Positions 43,365 to 50,559 of a DNA stretch of 50,715 bases are shown here, one piece after another. Numbering within the stretch: position 1 is the first letter of the stretch; the number at the start of each line of letters is the position of its first letter. The translations under genes and the position numbers were made by a program. Origin of the DNA: Caballeronia hypogeia (GTDB lineage Bacteria > Pseudomonadota > Gammaproteobacteria > Burkholderiales > Burkholderiaceae); contig NZ_FCOA02000044.1 in assembly GCF_001544875.2 (NCBI RefSeq), positions 1-50,715 on the forward strand, given 5' to 3'. The notes under the pieces were generated by a model. It saw nothing but the letters and a program-made list of their open reading frames with translations, had not been told where the DNA came from and ran no database searches.

Positions 43365-44608
43365 TGCGCCTCCGCGACCAGCAAGGAACGTAGTTTCACG
43401 GTCCGATCCGCAAGCGTTGCCGGCGACGGCCGGGCTTGTTTCGCGATCAGGTCCTGAGCGATCCGGATATCTTTGGCGATCTCCCCCGTCGTGCCGATGC
43501 CGCTTGCACCGACCAGCACGCCGTCGGACGAGAGCGCGAAGAAGACGCGCGAGGTTGCGCCCGTCTCCCGGACTATCGTGGTGGAACCCAGCGAAGGCAG
43601 CCCCGCGATCTGAATCGTGATGTCGTACTGATCCGACCAGAACCACGGCACGAAGCGGCTTTCCTCATCGCCCCCGAGCATGTTCGACGCAGCCATGCGC
43701 GCCTGATCTTCGGCATTCTTCCAGCACTCGAGACGCACGCGCCGGTTGAAGAGAGGATGTTCGAACGAGCAGACGTCGCCGGCGGCGAAGATCGCCGGGT
43801 CCGCCGTTCGCAGCGTGACGTCTGTCACGACGCCGTTGTCGACCGGCAAGCCGCATGCAGCAGCCAGGTCCACGCAGGGCTGCACGCCAACGCCCACGAT
43901 CGCGAGATCGCACGGAACGGTTTCGCCATCGGCAAGCTCCACGCCGCTGATTCGGCTGTCTCCGACGAAGCGCCGAAGCTGAACATCGAAGCGCACCTCC
44001 ACGCCCATCGCGCGGTGCATATTCACGATGAGGTCCGAGACGCACGCGGGCACGGCACGCATGAGCGCACGCGGCGCGGCCTCGACCACGGTGAGGCTGC
44101 ACCCCTTTCTGACTGCCGCCGCAGCCACTTCCAGTCCGATGAAACCCGCGCCGATCACAACGATGCGGCGCCCCGGCAGCAGCTCGCGAGCGATTTCGTT
44201 CGCGTCGACATCAGTGCGCAGCACGTGAATGCCGGGCAGATCGTGGCCTGAGACCGCGAGCGTTCGAGGCGCAGCGCCTGTTGCGAGCAGCAGCCGCGAA
44301 TACGCGATGCTACGGCCATCGCCAAGACGCGCGAACTGCTTTTGACGGTCGATTGCCACAACCGCTGAGTCGACGATCACATCGATGCCTTGCTCGCGAT
44401 AGAACGCTTCACCGTAAATCTCGCATTGAGACGCGTCCCACTCGCCCAGCAACACACCTTTCGAAAGCGGCGGCCGCTCATAGGGCAGCCTCCGCTCCTT
44501 TCCGATCAGCGTAATGGGCCCTCCCCAACCGTTCAAACGCAGAGCATGCGCCGCCCGAGCTCCGCATTGCCCGCCGCCGACGATCACCATTGCCTTGTCG
44601 AGATTCAT
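43361..44608 (-). CDS. FAD-dependent ferredoxin reductase (MocF-like)
   Basis: 415 residues from the ATG after AGAGG; a GTG overlapping the previous stop (44647) is an alternative start. An FAD motif VIVGGGQCGARAA lies at the N-terminus, ATGAAPR in the middle of the FAD domain, an NAD motif VVIGAGFIGLEVAAA near 150, and the second FAD-contact segment IFAAGDVCSFEHP. This is the layout of Rieske-oxygenase ferredoxin reductases (BphA4/PuR class). It should take electrons from NADH to the Rieske ferredoxin encoded two genes upstream, feeding the membrane hydroxylase. Confidence 0.88.
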   Translation of the reverse strand: MNLDKAMVIVGGGQCGARAAHALRLNGWGGPITLIGKERRLPYERPPLSKGVLLGEWDASQCEIYGEAFYREQGIDVIVDSAVVAIDRQKQFARLGDGRSIAYSRLLLATGAAPRTLAVSGHDLPGIHVLRTDVDANEIARELLPGRRIVVIGAGFIGLEVAAAAVRKGCSLTVVEAAPRALMRAVPACVSDLIVNMHRAMGVEVRFDVQLRRFVGDSRISGVELADGETVPCDLAIVGVGVQPCVDLAAACGLPVDNGVVTDVTLRTADPAIFAAGDVCSFEHPLFNRRVRLECWKNAEDQARMAASNMLGGDEESRFVPWFWSDQYDITIQIAGLPSLGSTTIVRETGATSRVFFALSSDGVLVGASGIGTTGEIAKDIRIAQDLIAKQARPSPATLADRTVKLRSLLVAEAQ

Positions 44609-44643
44609 GTCGATGCCTCTGAGAGCCGGATATATTCGCCCGA

Positions 44644-45648
44644 TCACGTCGCGTTCAGGCGCCGCTTCTTCTTCTCGAATCGCTCGCGCATGAGGCGCTC
44701 GCCTTCCGGCGAACCGTCATGCCAGGAGCCGAAGATCCGATCGAGCGGGAAGGTGCCGTTATCGCTGTAATTGACTTCGAAGAACTTGTGGTGGAGATAG
44801 TGCGCGTAAGCGTGGCTGCTCATCGACGCACCGTTCGATACCCGAAGCTGATCGAATCCGATATGGCCGACGATCGCGCCGAATCCGGCGATATTGATCA
44901 GATACACCGCGACGATGGGGTGCGAAGGAATCACCAGCGTCCAAAGCGCGACGCCGAAGTAAAGCGCCGATTCGACCGGATGCATGGACATGGACGACCA
45001 CGGCGACGGATTGGTCGAATTGTGATGAACCGAATGCACGAAACGGTACAGCGGGCCCCAGTGGATCGTGCGGTGAATCACGAAGAAATGCACTTCGTGA
45101 AGCGCCGGAGCAAGCAGAAACACGCAGATCAGATACACCGGATGCTCGTTCCACTGAACCAGCGGCACCGTTCCATTCGCAAACGACCACAGAATGAATA
45201 CTTCAATAGCCGTTCCGATAGGCACGCTCACGAAAAAGCTGCGAATGAAGTTATCGATGTTCTGGCTCTTGAACCAGAACACGTCCGAGGGTTGTTCCGA
45301 GGGAAACTTGCCGTTGTATTTGAAGCTCTGTCCTTGCACGCGCAACACATAGTAGCGAAGCTCGAACGCGCTATAGAAGAGAAAGATCCCGATCCAGTTC
45401 GCACCGAGCAGCTTGAGCGTCCATCCCCAGCCTAGCGTGCGCATCGTCTCCATGTCGGGAAGAACGAACTTCCACCAGACAGCGGTAAGGACGATGAAGA
45501 CGATATTCCACGGCCAGAAATAACCCTTGAGCCAGTTGCCTACGCGCGGCAGGCTCGGCGGCCACGCCCAGAGCTCCGCGGAATCCAGCGGTTGATTCGG
45601 CGCCCAGTCGCCGCGCTTGTTGCGTTTGCCGAGCTGCAGGTCGTCCAT
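44644..45648 (-). CDS. Fatty-acid-hydroxylase/sterol-desaturase-type membrane di-iron oxygenase (MocD role)
   Basis: 334 residues from the ATG five bases after GGAG. Four or five membrane helices. The histidine clusters that bind the di-iron centre are visible: HEVHFFVIHR (184-193), HSVHH (205-209), HPVE near 223, and a late HAYAHYLHH near 280. The family inserts oxygen into C-H bonds of hydrophobic or small substrates using reduced ferredoxin. Between ferredoxin and reductase genes it should be the oxygenase of a three-part system, the role proposed for MocD in rhizopine demethylation, though it may not be orthologous. Confidence 0.85.
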   Translation of the reverse strand: MDDLQLGKRNKRGDWAPNQPLDSAELWAWPPSLPRVGNWLKGYFWPWNIVFIVLTAVWWKFVLPDMETMRTLGWGWTLKLLGANWIGIFLFYSAFELRYYVLRVQGQSFKYNGKFPSEQPSDVFWFKSQNIDNFIRSFFVSVPIGTAIEVFILWSFANGTVPLVQWNEHPVYLICVFLLAPALHEVHFFVIHRTIHWGPLYRFVHSVHHNSTNPSPWSSMSMHPVESALYFGVALWTLVIPSHPIVAVYLINIAGFGAIVGHIGFDQLRVSNGASMSSHAYAHYLHHKFFEVNYSDNGTFPLDRIFGSWHDGSPEGERLMRERFEKKKRRLNAT

Positions 45649-45699
45649 GATGTCTCCGTCCAAAGGACTGTAGCGATGATGCGCGCGTGACTCGTGCTG

Positions 45700-46011
45700 T
45701 CAGATTTCGATGAGTACGACTTCGCCTTCCACTCGGGCCGGATAGGTCTTGAGGTTCTTGCAGGGAGGCATGCGCGTAGCCTCGCCTGTCCGGTAGTCGA
45801 ATTCGCCCTGATGCTTCGGACACTCCACGGCGTAATCCATCACGAAGCCATCCGCCAGATGAACGGCTTCGTGCGTGCATAACCCGTCGGTGCAGTAGTA
45901 CTGATCGTCCGGTCCTCGATACACCGCGAAGGTGCGACCTTCGTGATCGAAACGCTTCACATCTTCCTGATCGATATCGTCTGCCGCGCAGACGCGAATC
46001 CATTGCGCCAT
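45700..46011 (-). CDS. MocE-type Rieske [2Fe-2S] ferredoxin
   Basis: 103 residues starting at the ATG six bases after GGAG; a longer in-frame ORF upstream is untranslated leader. The Rieske ligands are Cys45-x-His47 (LCTHEAVHLADGFV) and Cys64-x2-His67 (ECPKHQGEFD). This is the small stand-alone ferredoxin type that passes one electron to an oxygenase; the best-known relative is MocE of rhizopine loci, as part of MocDEF. First gene of the five-gene minus-strand operon. Confidence 0.9.
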   Translation of the reverse strand: MAQWIRVCAADDIDQEDVKRFDHEGRTFAVYRGPDDQYYCTDGLCTHEAVHLADGFVMDYAVECPKHQGEFDYRTGEATRMPPCKNLKTYPARVEGEVVLIEI

Positions 46012-46033
46012 GGCTGTCTCCTTGATGTTCTTG

Positions 46034-46058
46034 CGACTGCTCCCGGTGAAAGCAGTCG
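46034..46058 (-). promoter_or_regulatory. Inverted repeat in the mocE-like 5' leader
   Basis: A perfect 8-bp inverted repeat, CGACTGCT / AGCAGTCG, with a 9-nt spacer lies 23 nt upstream of the ferredoxin start codon, just before its ribosome binding site. It would form a stable hairpin in the mRNA leader or serve as an operator. No protein can be assigned from sequence. Confidence 0.45.
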
Positions 46059-46133
46059 ACGTGAAATCAATGTACTTCCCGGATCGGCGCGGCTCAATCA
46101 CCATCTCACACGCGCAATCATTTCGTTTCATTT

Positions 46134-46258
46134 CGTATCTTGAATGCACGTGTAATTCGGACGTGCTAATTAGCGAAAGATATGAATTCGGGGGAAACCC
46201 TCAGTGCTTTTGATATGTTCGTATCACCCATTTGTGAGACGATGAGATACAAGATACG
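46134..46258. promoter_or_regulatory. Candidate LacI-family operators in the divergent mocE/regulator region
   Basis: CGTATCTTG (46134-46142) and its exact reverse complement CAAGATACG (46250-46258) flank the spacer, 107 bp apart. Between them lies the palindrome TGATA-N6-TATCA (46211-46226). GATAC/GTATC half-sites thus recur four times. Two distant sites could support looping by a tetrameric LacI protein. The divergent LacI gene starts at 46269, so autoregulation and control of the moc-like operon are the likely purposes. Confidence 0.5.
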
Positions 46259-46268
46259 GAGGATAACT

Positions 46269-47303
46269 GTGACTCGTCCGACCATTCCCGACCTGGCCGA
46301 AGCAGCGGGCGTTTCCGTGGCGACCGTCAATCGCGTGCTCAGCGGAACGGGGAAGGTTCGCCAGGCCACGGCGCAACGCGTCGTCGATGCAGCTCAGCAA
46401 ATCGGGTTCTACGGTCTTCGCGCGTTGCAACATCGCGTGGCGACGACCGCGCGACCAGCCTTCAGGTTTGGAATCGTGCTTCAGTCGCCGCATCGCCCAT
46501 TTACTGACACGCTCGCTGGTCATCTGGAGCGCGCGGCCGCCGAGTCCACGGAAGGTGACATTCGATTGAGGATAGAGGTCGTCGAAGACCTTTCGCCCGA
46601 ACGCGCGGTATCGAAAATGACCGCGCTGAGCGACGAGGTCGATGCGCTCGCCGTGGTTGCGCCGGATCATCCGATCGTCTCGGAAACGATAGATCGGCTC
46701 GCGGAAAAGGAGGTACCGGTCCTGGGCCTCGTCTCGCCGCTATCGGCGCGCGTGCCGGTGGGCTACGTGGGACTCGATAGCTGGAAAGTCGGCAGGGCGT
46801 CAGCCTGGGCGCTGGCTCACACGATCAAGCGTCCGGGAAAGCTCGCGGTACTCGTCGGGACACACCGGTTCCGGAACCACGATTTGAACGAGAGCGGATT
46901 TCGCTCTTACTTCCGGGAGAACGAAGGGGGATTCGTGATCCTCGAACCCATCTCGACGTTCGAGTCGGATGCGATCTCTCGTGAGGTAACCGAGGGACTA
47001 CTCCGCAATCATCCCGACCTGACCGGAATGGCCATCTTCTGCGGAGGCGTCGGCGGCGTGCTCGCTGCTTTGAAGAGCTCACGAAGCAAGGAGACCGTCA
47101 GAGCGGTCGCTTATGATCTGTTCGAATCGACCATAGGCGGACTCGTGGATCATACGTTGACGATGGTGGTCGCTCATCCGTATGACCGGGTCGCACGTGA
47201 AGCGATCGCAGCCCTGGTCCGCACGAAGAAGTCTTCCGAACCTCAGGCGGTGGGCCAAACGGTACTCGTGCCTTTCGAACTGCACACGGTCGAAACGATC
47301 TAG
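46269..47303 (+). CDS. LacI-family transcriptional regulator of the moc-like cluster
   Basis: 344 residues from a GTG six bases after GGAGG; in-frame upstream starts lack such a site. The LacI helix-turn-helix and hinge are TIPDLAEAAGVSVATVNRVL (residues about 5-24) and KVRQATAQRVVDAAQQIGF. A type I periplasmic-binding effector domain fills the rest (FGIVLQSPHRPFTDTL, VDALAVVAPDHP, AIFCGGVGGVLAAL, VAYDLFE). It is divergent from the moc-like operon, so a sugar or cyclitol derived from that pathway is the likely effector. Convergent with siaD-like gene; stops 9 bp apart. Confidence 0.9.
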   Translation: MTRPTIPDLAEAAGVSVATVNRVLSGTGKVRQATAQRVVDAAQQIGFYGLRALQHRVATTARPAFRFGIVLQSPHRPFTDTLAGHLERAAAESTEGDIRLRIEVVEDLSPERAVSKMTALSDEVDALAVVAPDHPIVSETIDRLAEKEVPVLGLVSPLSARVPVGYVGLDSWKVGRASAWALAHTIKRPGKLAVLVGTHRFRNHDLNESGFRSYFRENEGGFVILEPISTFESDAISREVTEGLLRNHPDLTGMAIFCGGVGGVLAALKSSRSKETVRAVAYDLFESTIGGLVDHTLTMVVAHPYDRVAREAIAALVRTKKSSEPQAVGQTVLVPFELHTVETI

Positions 47304-47312
47304 CGCGCAGGC

Positions 47313-48032
47313 TTATTGCTCGGCGAATTCCACGCGATTGCGTCCGCCTCGTTTCGCGCGGTACAGCGCCGCATCGGCCAGGCCGTAAGCCGTGTCGAAG
47401 CCGGTTCCGGCTTCATTGATGCTGACGCCGAAGCTCGCCGTGATGCGGCGATCCACCGGCGGGACGGCCAGCGAGTCGCTGATGGCTTCGCGCATGCGTT
47501 CGGCAAGCAGCGCGGCCTTGTCCGGGTCATGACCGGGCAGCAGCACGGTGAATTCCTCGCCGCCCACGCGCCCGACGAAGCCCTGCTCACCGACAATGCG
47601 CCGAAGACAATCGACGACGCCGAGAATGACCGCATCGCCGGTGGGATGGCCGAAATCGTCGTTGATCCGTTTGAAGTCGTCGATATCGAGCACGATCATC
47701 GTCGCGCTCTTCACGCGCAGCGTCTTCGCGGTTCGCTCGATGACGGCGCTGCGATTCAGCACGCCCGTCAGCGCATCGTGCGACGCGCGATGCGCAAGCT
47801 GTTGCGCAAGCGCCTGCATCTCGCGTTCGGCGCGATCGCTGCGGCCGATCAGACGCCGCGTCTCACGCATCAGGCGCTCGAAGTGATCGATCAGTTCCCC
47901 GAGCGACTGACGATACTCACCGGCATTCGCGGCGGAATCCGCATGCGTGGCGCGCGCCTTGTCGAGCGCCGCGCTTTCGTTCTGAAACAGGTCGGGCGCC
48001 ACGCCCGGATCGACGGCGGATGTCGAAGGCAT
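47313..48032 (-). CDS. siaD: Diguanylate cyclase, SiaD-like
   Basis: 239 residues. After about 30 variable residues there is a coiled-coil stalk (about 45-82, LIDHFERLMRETRRLIG...). The GGDEF domain runs from 83 to 235, with GGEEF at 157-161. The RxxD inhibitory site expected at 148-151 reads G-x-x-G, so product feedback through the I-site appears absent. It starts 2 nt after the SiaC-like gene. In the Sia system the cyclase becomes active when bound by dephosphorylated SiaC, then makes c-di-GMP for aggregation and biofilm. Symbol given by gene order and family. Confidence 0.85.
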   Translation of the reverse strand: MPSTSAVDPGVAPDLFQNESAALDKARATHADSAANAGEYRQSLGELIDHFERLMRETRRLIGRSDRAEREMQALAQQLAHRASHDALTGVLNRSAVIERTAKTLRVKSATMIVLDIDDFKRINDDFGHPTGDAVILGVVDCLRRIVGEQGFVGRVGGEEFTVLLPGHDPDKAALLAERMREAISDSLAVPPVDRRITASFGVSINEAGTGFDTAYGLADAALYRAKRGGRNRVEFAEQ

Positions 48033-48034
48033 CC

Positions 48035-48430
48035 TTAGCGTCCCTGATGAGCGACCGGACGATCCGTGAACTCGATCGCGGAGAAATCGGCCTTCAGCTC
48101 TTCGCCGAATTCGGCGATCGTCTCGTCTTCTTCATCGTGGTACCAGTTCATCAGCACGCGGCTGCCTGACCCGGTCGCCTGATCCAGCGCGTCGAACATG
48201 CTGAACAGCATCTTCGTGCTCGAGCTGTTGAAGTAAGTCAAAGCGACGTCTATGGTGACGACGGCTCCGGCGCTCTCGGCCAGATACTTGCGCAGCCGCT
48301 CGATGACGGGCGCGTAGAAAGCAGCCGCATTCTCGGGATACGACTCGCCTTTGAGCAACAGCGAGTGCTGGTCAAAACGAAAATCGATCTCGGGCGAAGT
48401 TGCCGTGGCGGCAATGTAGAGGTTATCCAT
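48035..48430 (-). CDS. siaC: SiaC-like phosphoprotein (DUF1987)
   Basis: 131 residues. The central pattern GESYPENAAAFYAPVIERLR followed by DVALTYFNSSSTKMLFSMFD is that of DUF1987/SiaC. In P. aeruginosa the phosphorylated residue is Thr68; the corresponding stretch here is NSSSTK, with Ser69 the probable counterpart by simple register. The unphosphorylated form of SiaC activates the cyclase SiaD, and phosphorylation by SiaB prevents this. The gene lies between siaB-like and siaD-like genes. Ribosome binding site GGAAGG is somewhat distant. Confidence 0.85.
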   Translation of the reverse strand: MDNLYIAATATSPEIDFRFDQHSLLLKGESYPENAAAFYAPVIERLRKYLAESAGAVVTIDVALTYFNSSSTKMLFSMFDALDQATGSGSRVLMNWYHDEEDETIAEFGEELKADFSAIEFTDRPVAHQGR

Positions 48431-48452
48431 GGTTGTTCTTGCGCCTTCCTGC

Positions 48453-49016
48453 TCAGATGGTGGCCATGAGGCAAAACAGCGTGGTTCCGGGTTCGTCGGC
48501 GCGCGGATGAAAAGCAAACTCGAGTGGTGCGCTTGCATCGCGCGCCATGGTCAGGAAACCCAGTCCTGCGCCTTTGCTATCTTCCGGCGTTTCTGATCGC
48601 AATGATAACTTGTATGCGTGCCTGATCTCTTCAAGCGACATGCTGCGCAAGGGTTCGAGCTTGTTGCGCAGGTTTTCCACTTCGGACGTCGCCATTGGAT
48701 TGACGCATAACATCACGTGATGCTCGCCGTCGCGCGAAATGCACACCGCTCCCTCGCGTATCGCGCCGCTTCCTCCGCTATCCTCAGCGAGCGCATTCGA
48801 CGAATAGTGGACGATGTTCTGCGAAAGCTCGACAAAAGACGAAAAGAGCTTGCGACGCGTCGGCCCGCTCACGCCCGCGACTTCGAGTTGCAACTTCACG
48901 ACCTCGCCCATCGCCGCGACGATGTTATGCGAGAAAAAACCCTTGTGATAGAAGAGTACGTTGCGTCGCTGCGCCAGATCGAAAAAGGCGCTGTCCTGAT
49001 CGAGTAGTTGAGACAT
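48453..49016 (-). CDS. siaB: SiaB-like kinase (GHKL fold)
   Basis: 187 residues resembling the SiaB family of single-domain kinases related to anti-sigma-factor kinases. An N-box-like segment VELSQNIVHYSSN (62-74, Asn67 a likely Mg2+ ligand) and a G-box-like segment DSKGAGLGFLTMARD (146-160) are visible; no dimerisation His domain or membrane helix is present. In the Sia pathway it phosphorylates SiaC, opposed by the SiaA phosphatase. It starts 12 nt after the siaA-like gene. Confidence 0.83.
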   Translation of the reverse strand: MSQLLDQDSAFFDLAQRRNVLFYHKGFFSHNIVAAMGEVVKLQLEVAGVSGPTRRKLFSSFVELSQNIVHYSSNALAEDSGGSGAIREGAVCISRDGEHHVMLCVNPMATSEVENLRNKLEPLRSMSLEEIRHAYKLSLRSETPEDSKGAGLGFLTMARDASAPLEFAFHPRADEPGTTLFCLMATI

Positions 49017-49028
49017 GCTTGTGATTGC

Positions 49029-50261
49029 CTAAATACGGACACAAAAGAACGTGAGGTCGTCGCGGCGTGCCTGCACGCTTTGCCAGTCGGCGAGCGCGCC
49101 CCGAAGGCGCTCGCAGATGCTCGAAGGCGATTCGGCACGGTGCTCGCGAATCAGATCGAGCGCGCGGCGCCGGCCGAATGAAATGCTGCGCGGGCCGCCG
49201 ACCTGATCGGTCAGCCCGTCCGTGCAGATGAAAAGCAGGCTGCCTTCCGGTACCGGAACGGTGCGCAGATTCCACGTATAGTCCGCGCGGCTGTCGACAT
49301 AACCTACACCCATGCGATCGGCCGCGATGGTTTCGAGCTGCGCCGCGTCGGGTGAAAGGATGTGCAGCGCGATCCGCGCTCCGGCGAAATGCAGCACCTT
49401 TTCCGCGGCGTCGAACCAGAAGAACGCCGTATCGAGGCCGTCGTTGGATTGAGGTCCGCCGGCCGCGTTGTTCACCTGTCCGAGCAGGCCTTTCACATTG
49501 CGATTGACAGCCGAGAGCAGCGCCGCCGGGTCGCGCGGACCGATCTGCTCGAGCGCCTTTGATAGCGACGCCGATGCGAGCAGCGTCATAAAGGCGCCGG
49601 GAACGCCATGACCCGTGCAATCGGCGACCGCACCGAACCATCCGTCTGGGAAAGCCGCGAAATGATAGAAGTCGCCGCCGACCACATCGCGTGGCTCCCA
49701 GACCATCGCGGCGGCGGTGAGTCGCGTCGACAAGGTTTCGTCCGAGGCACGCAGCATGGCGCGTTGGATCACGCTCGCGTACTCGATGCTCTGCATGATC
49801 TGGCGGTTCTTCTCCGCCTGCATTTCCGCCACTGCGCTCACGAGTTCCAGACCGCTGCCCACGCCCGAGAAACGTCCGGCGCGCGTGACGATGAAACCGT
49901 CGACGAGCGCCTTCTCTCCGGCCTCGACCGTCCTGAAGGCAAGCGACTCGATGCTCACGTTCGCTTCTACGATCAGCGGCTCCTTGTCCATGAACGCGAT
50001 GCAGCTCTTCTTGTCGTAGAGCTCGCGATGAAAAGGCTTGCTCATCTGCGACATGAAGATATCGCGGTTGATCAGACCGATGGGGCGAAGCCCTTCGATC
50101 ACCGCGAGGCTTCCCATGTCGCGACGCGCGGAGAATATCTCCATCACCAGGGAGTTGGAATCCTCGGCGTCTACGAACGGCACTTCCTGACACAGGTCTC
50201 CGGCAGTGCGCAAGGCTCTCTGCCCGGAAGAACGGCGAAAACTCGAAAACGCTGGGTGCAT
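49029..50261 (-). CDS. siaA: SiaA-like PP2C-type phosphatase with N-terminal CBS domains
   Basis: 410 residues from an ATG at 50261 (a TTG 15 nt upstream is possible; neither has a strong ribosome binding site). Residues about 20-145 look like a CBS-domain pair (DSNSLVMEIFSARRDMGSLAV, GLRPIGLINRDIF; VDGFIVTRAGRFSGVGSGLE). A coiled linker follows at 145-170. The SpoIIE/PP2C domain (about 185-410) has metal-ligand motifs GGDFY (195-199), DCTGHG (214-219), CTDGLTD (346-352) and DDLT (401-404). P. aeruginosa SiaA is a membrane protein with HAMP; no membrane helix is seen here, so the signal is probably cytoplasmic. Confidence 0.83.
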   Translation of the reverse strand: MHPAFSSFRRSSGQRALRTAGDLCQEVPFVDAEDSNSLVMEIFSARRDMGSLAVIEGLRPIGLINRDIFMSQMSKPFHRELYDKKSCIAFMDKEPLIVEANVSIESLAFRTVEAGEKALVDGFIVTRAGRFSGVGSGLELVSAVAEMQAEKNRQIMQSIEYASVIQRAMLRASDETLSTRLTAAAMVWEPRDVVGGDFYHFAAFPDGWFGAVADCTGHGVPGAFMTLLASASLSKALEQIGPRDPAALLSAVNRNVKGLLGQVNNAAGGPQSNDGLDTAFFWFDAAEKVLHFAGARIALHILSPDAAQLETIAADRMGVGYVDSRADYTWNLRTVPVPEGSLLFICTDGLTDQVGGPRSISFGRRRALDLIREHRAESPSSICERLRGALADWQSVQARRDDLTFFCVRI

Positions 50262-50559
50262 GGCAACGCTAGCCAATGTATGAAGAAACCTTGCACGCTA
50301 AGGCTTCTGTGTGAACTTTCCATGACAAGGAATGGCGTTATCCGTTCTTTGACGCGATTTCGTGAGGACGGCCGAATGCAAACGTTTGCCTGTGTTCTCC
50401 AGACGACGCTGATAACCGGAAAAAACATCCGTGCGCCCGGCGTGCGAACACATAAGCCAATGTAATGATTCGAGGAAAATAAATGACGTTGACGCCACAT
50501 TTATGCCCTCGAATACTGTTTTGCGTCAACTCCTTCACCACGACACAGGGTACGCGAAG
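50262..50559. other. Divergent intergenic region, siaA-like / binding-protein gene
   Basis: A 298-bp spacer with no credible gene: the small frames here show no ribosome binding site or domain. It carries the GCAAACGTTTGC palindrome. No clear -35/-10 pair for either direction could be fixed by eye. Confidence 0.45.
50378..50389. promoter_or_regulatory. GCAAACGTTTGC palindrome (LacI/PurR-type operator candidate)
   Basis: A perfect 12-bp palindrome with a central CG in the spacer between the siaA-like gene and the plus-strand binding-protein gene. GCAAACGTTTGC is the core of the PurR operator (ACGCAAACGTTTNCGT) and is typical of LacI-family sites. It is 117 bp upstream of the siaA-like start and 171 bp upstream of the binding-protein start. 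The binding protein is unknown; the window's own LacI gene has a different upstream motif. Confidence 0.55.
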
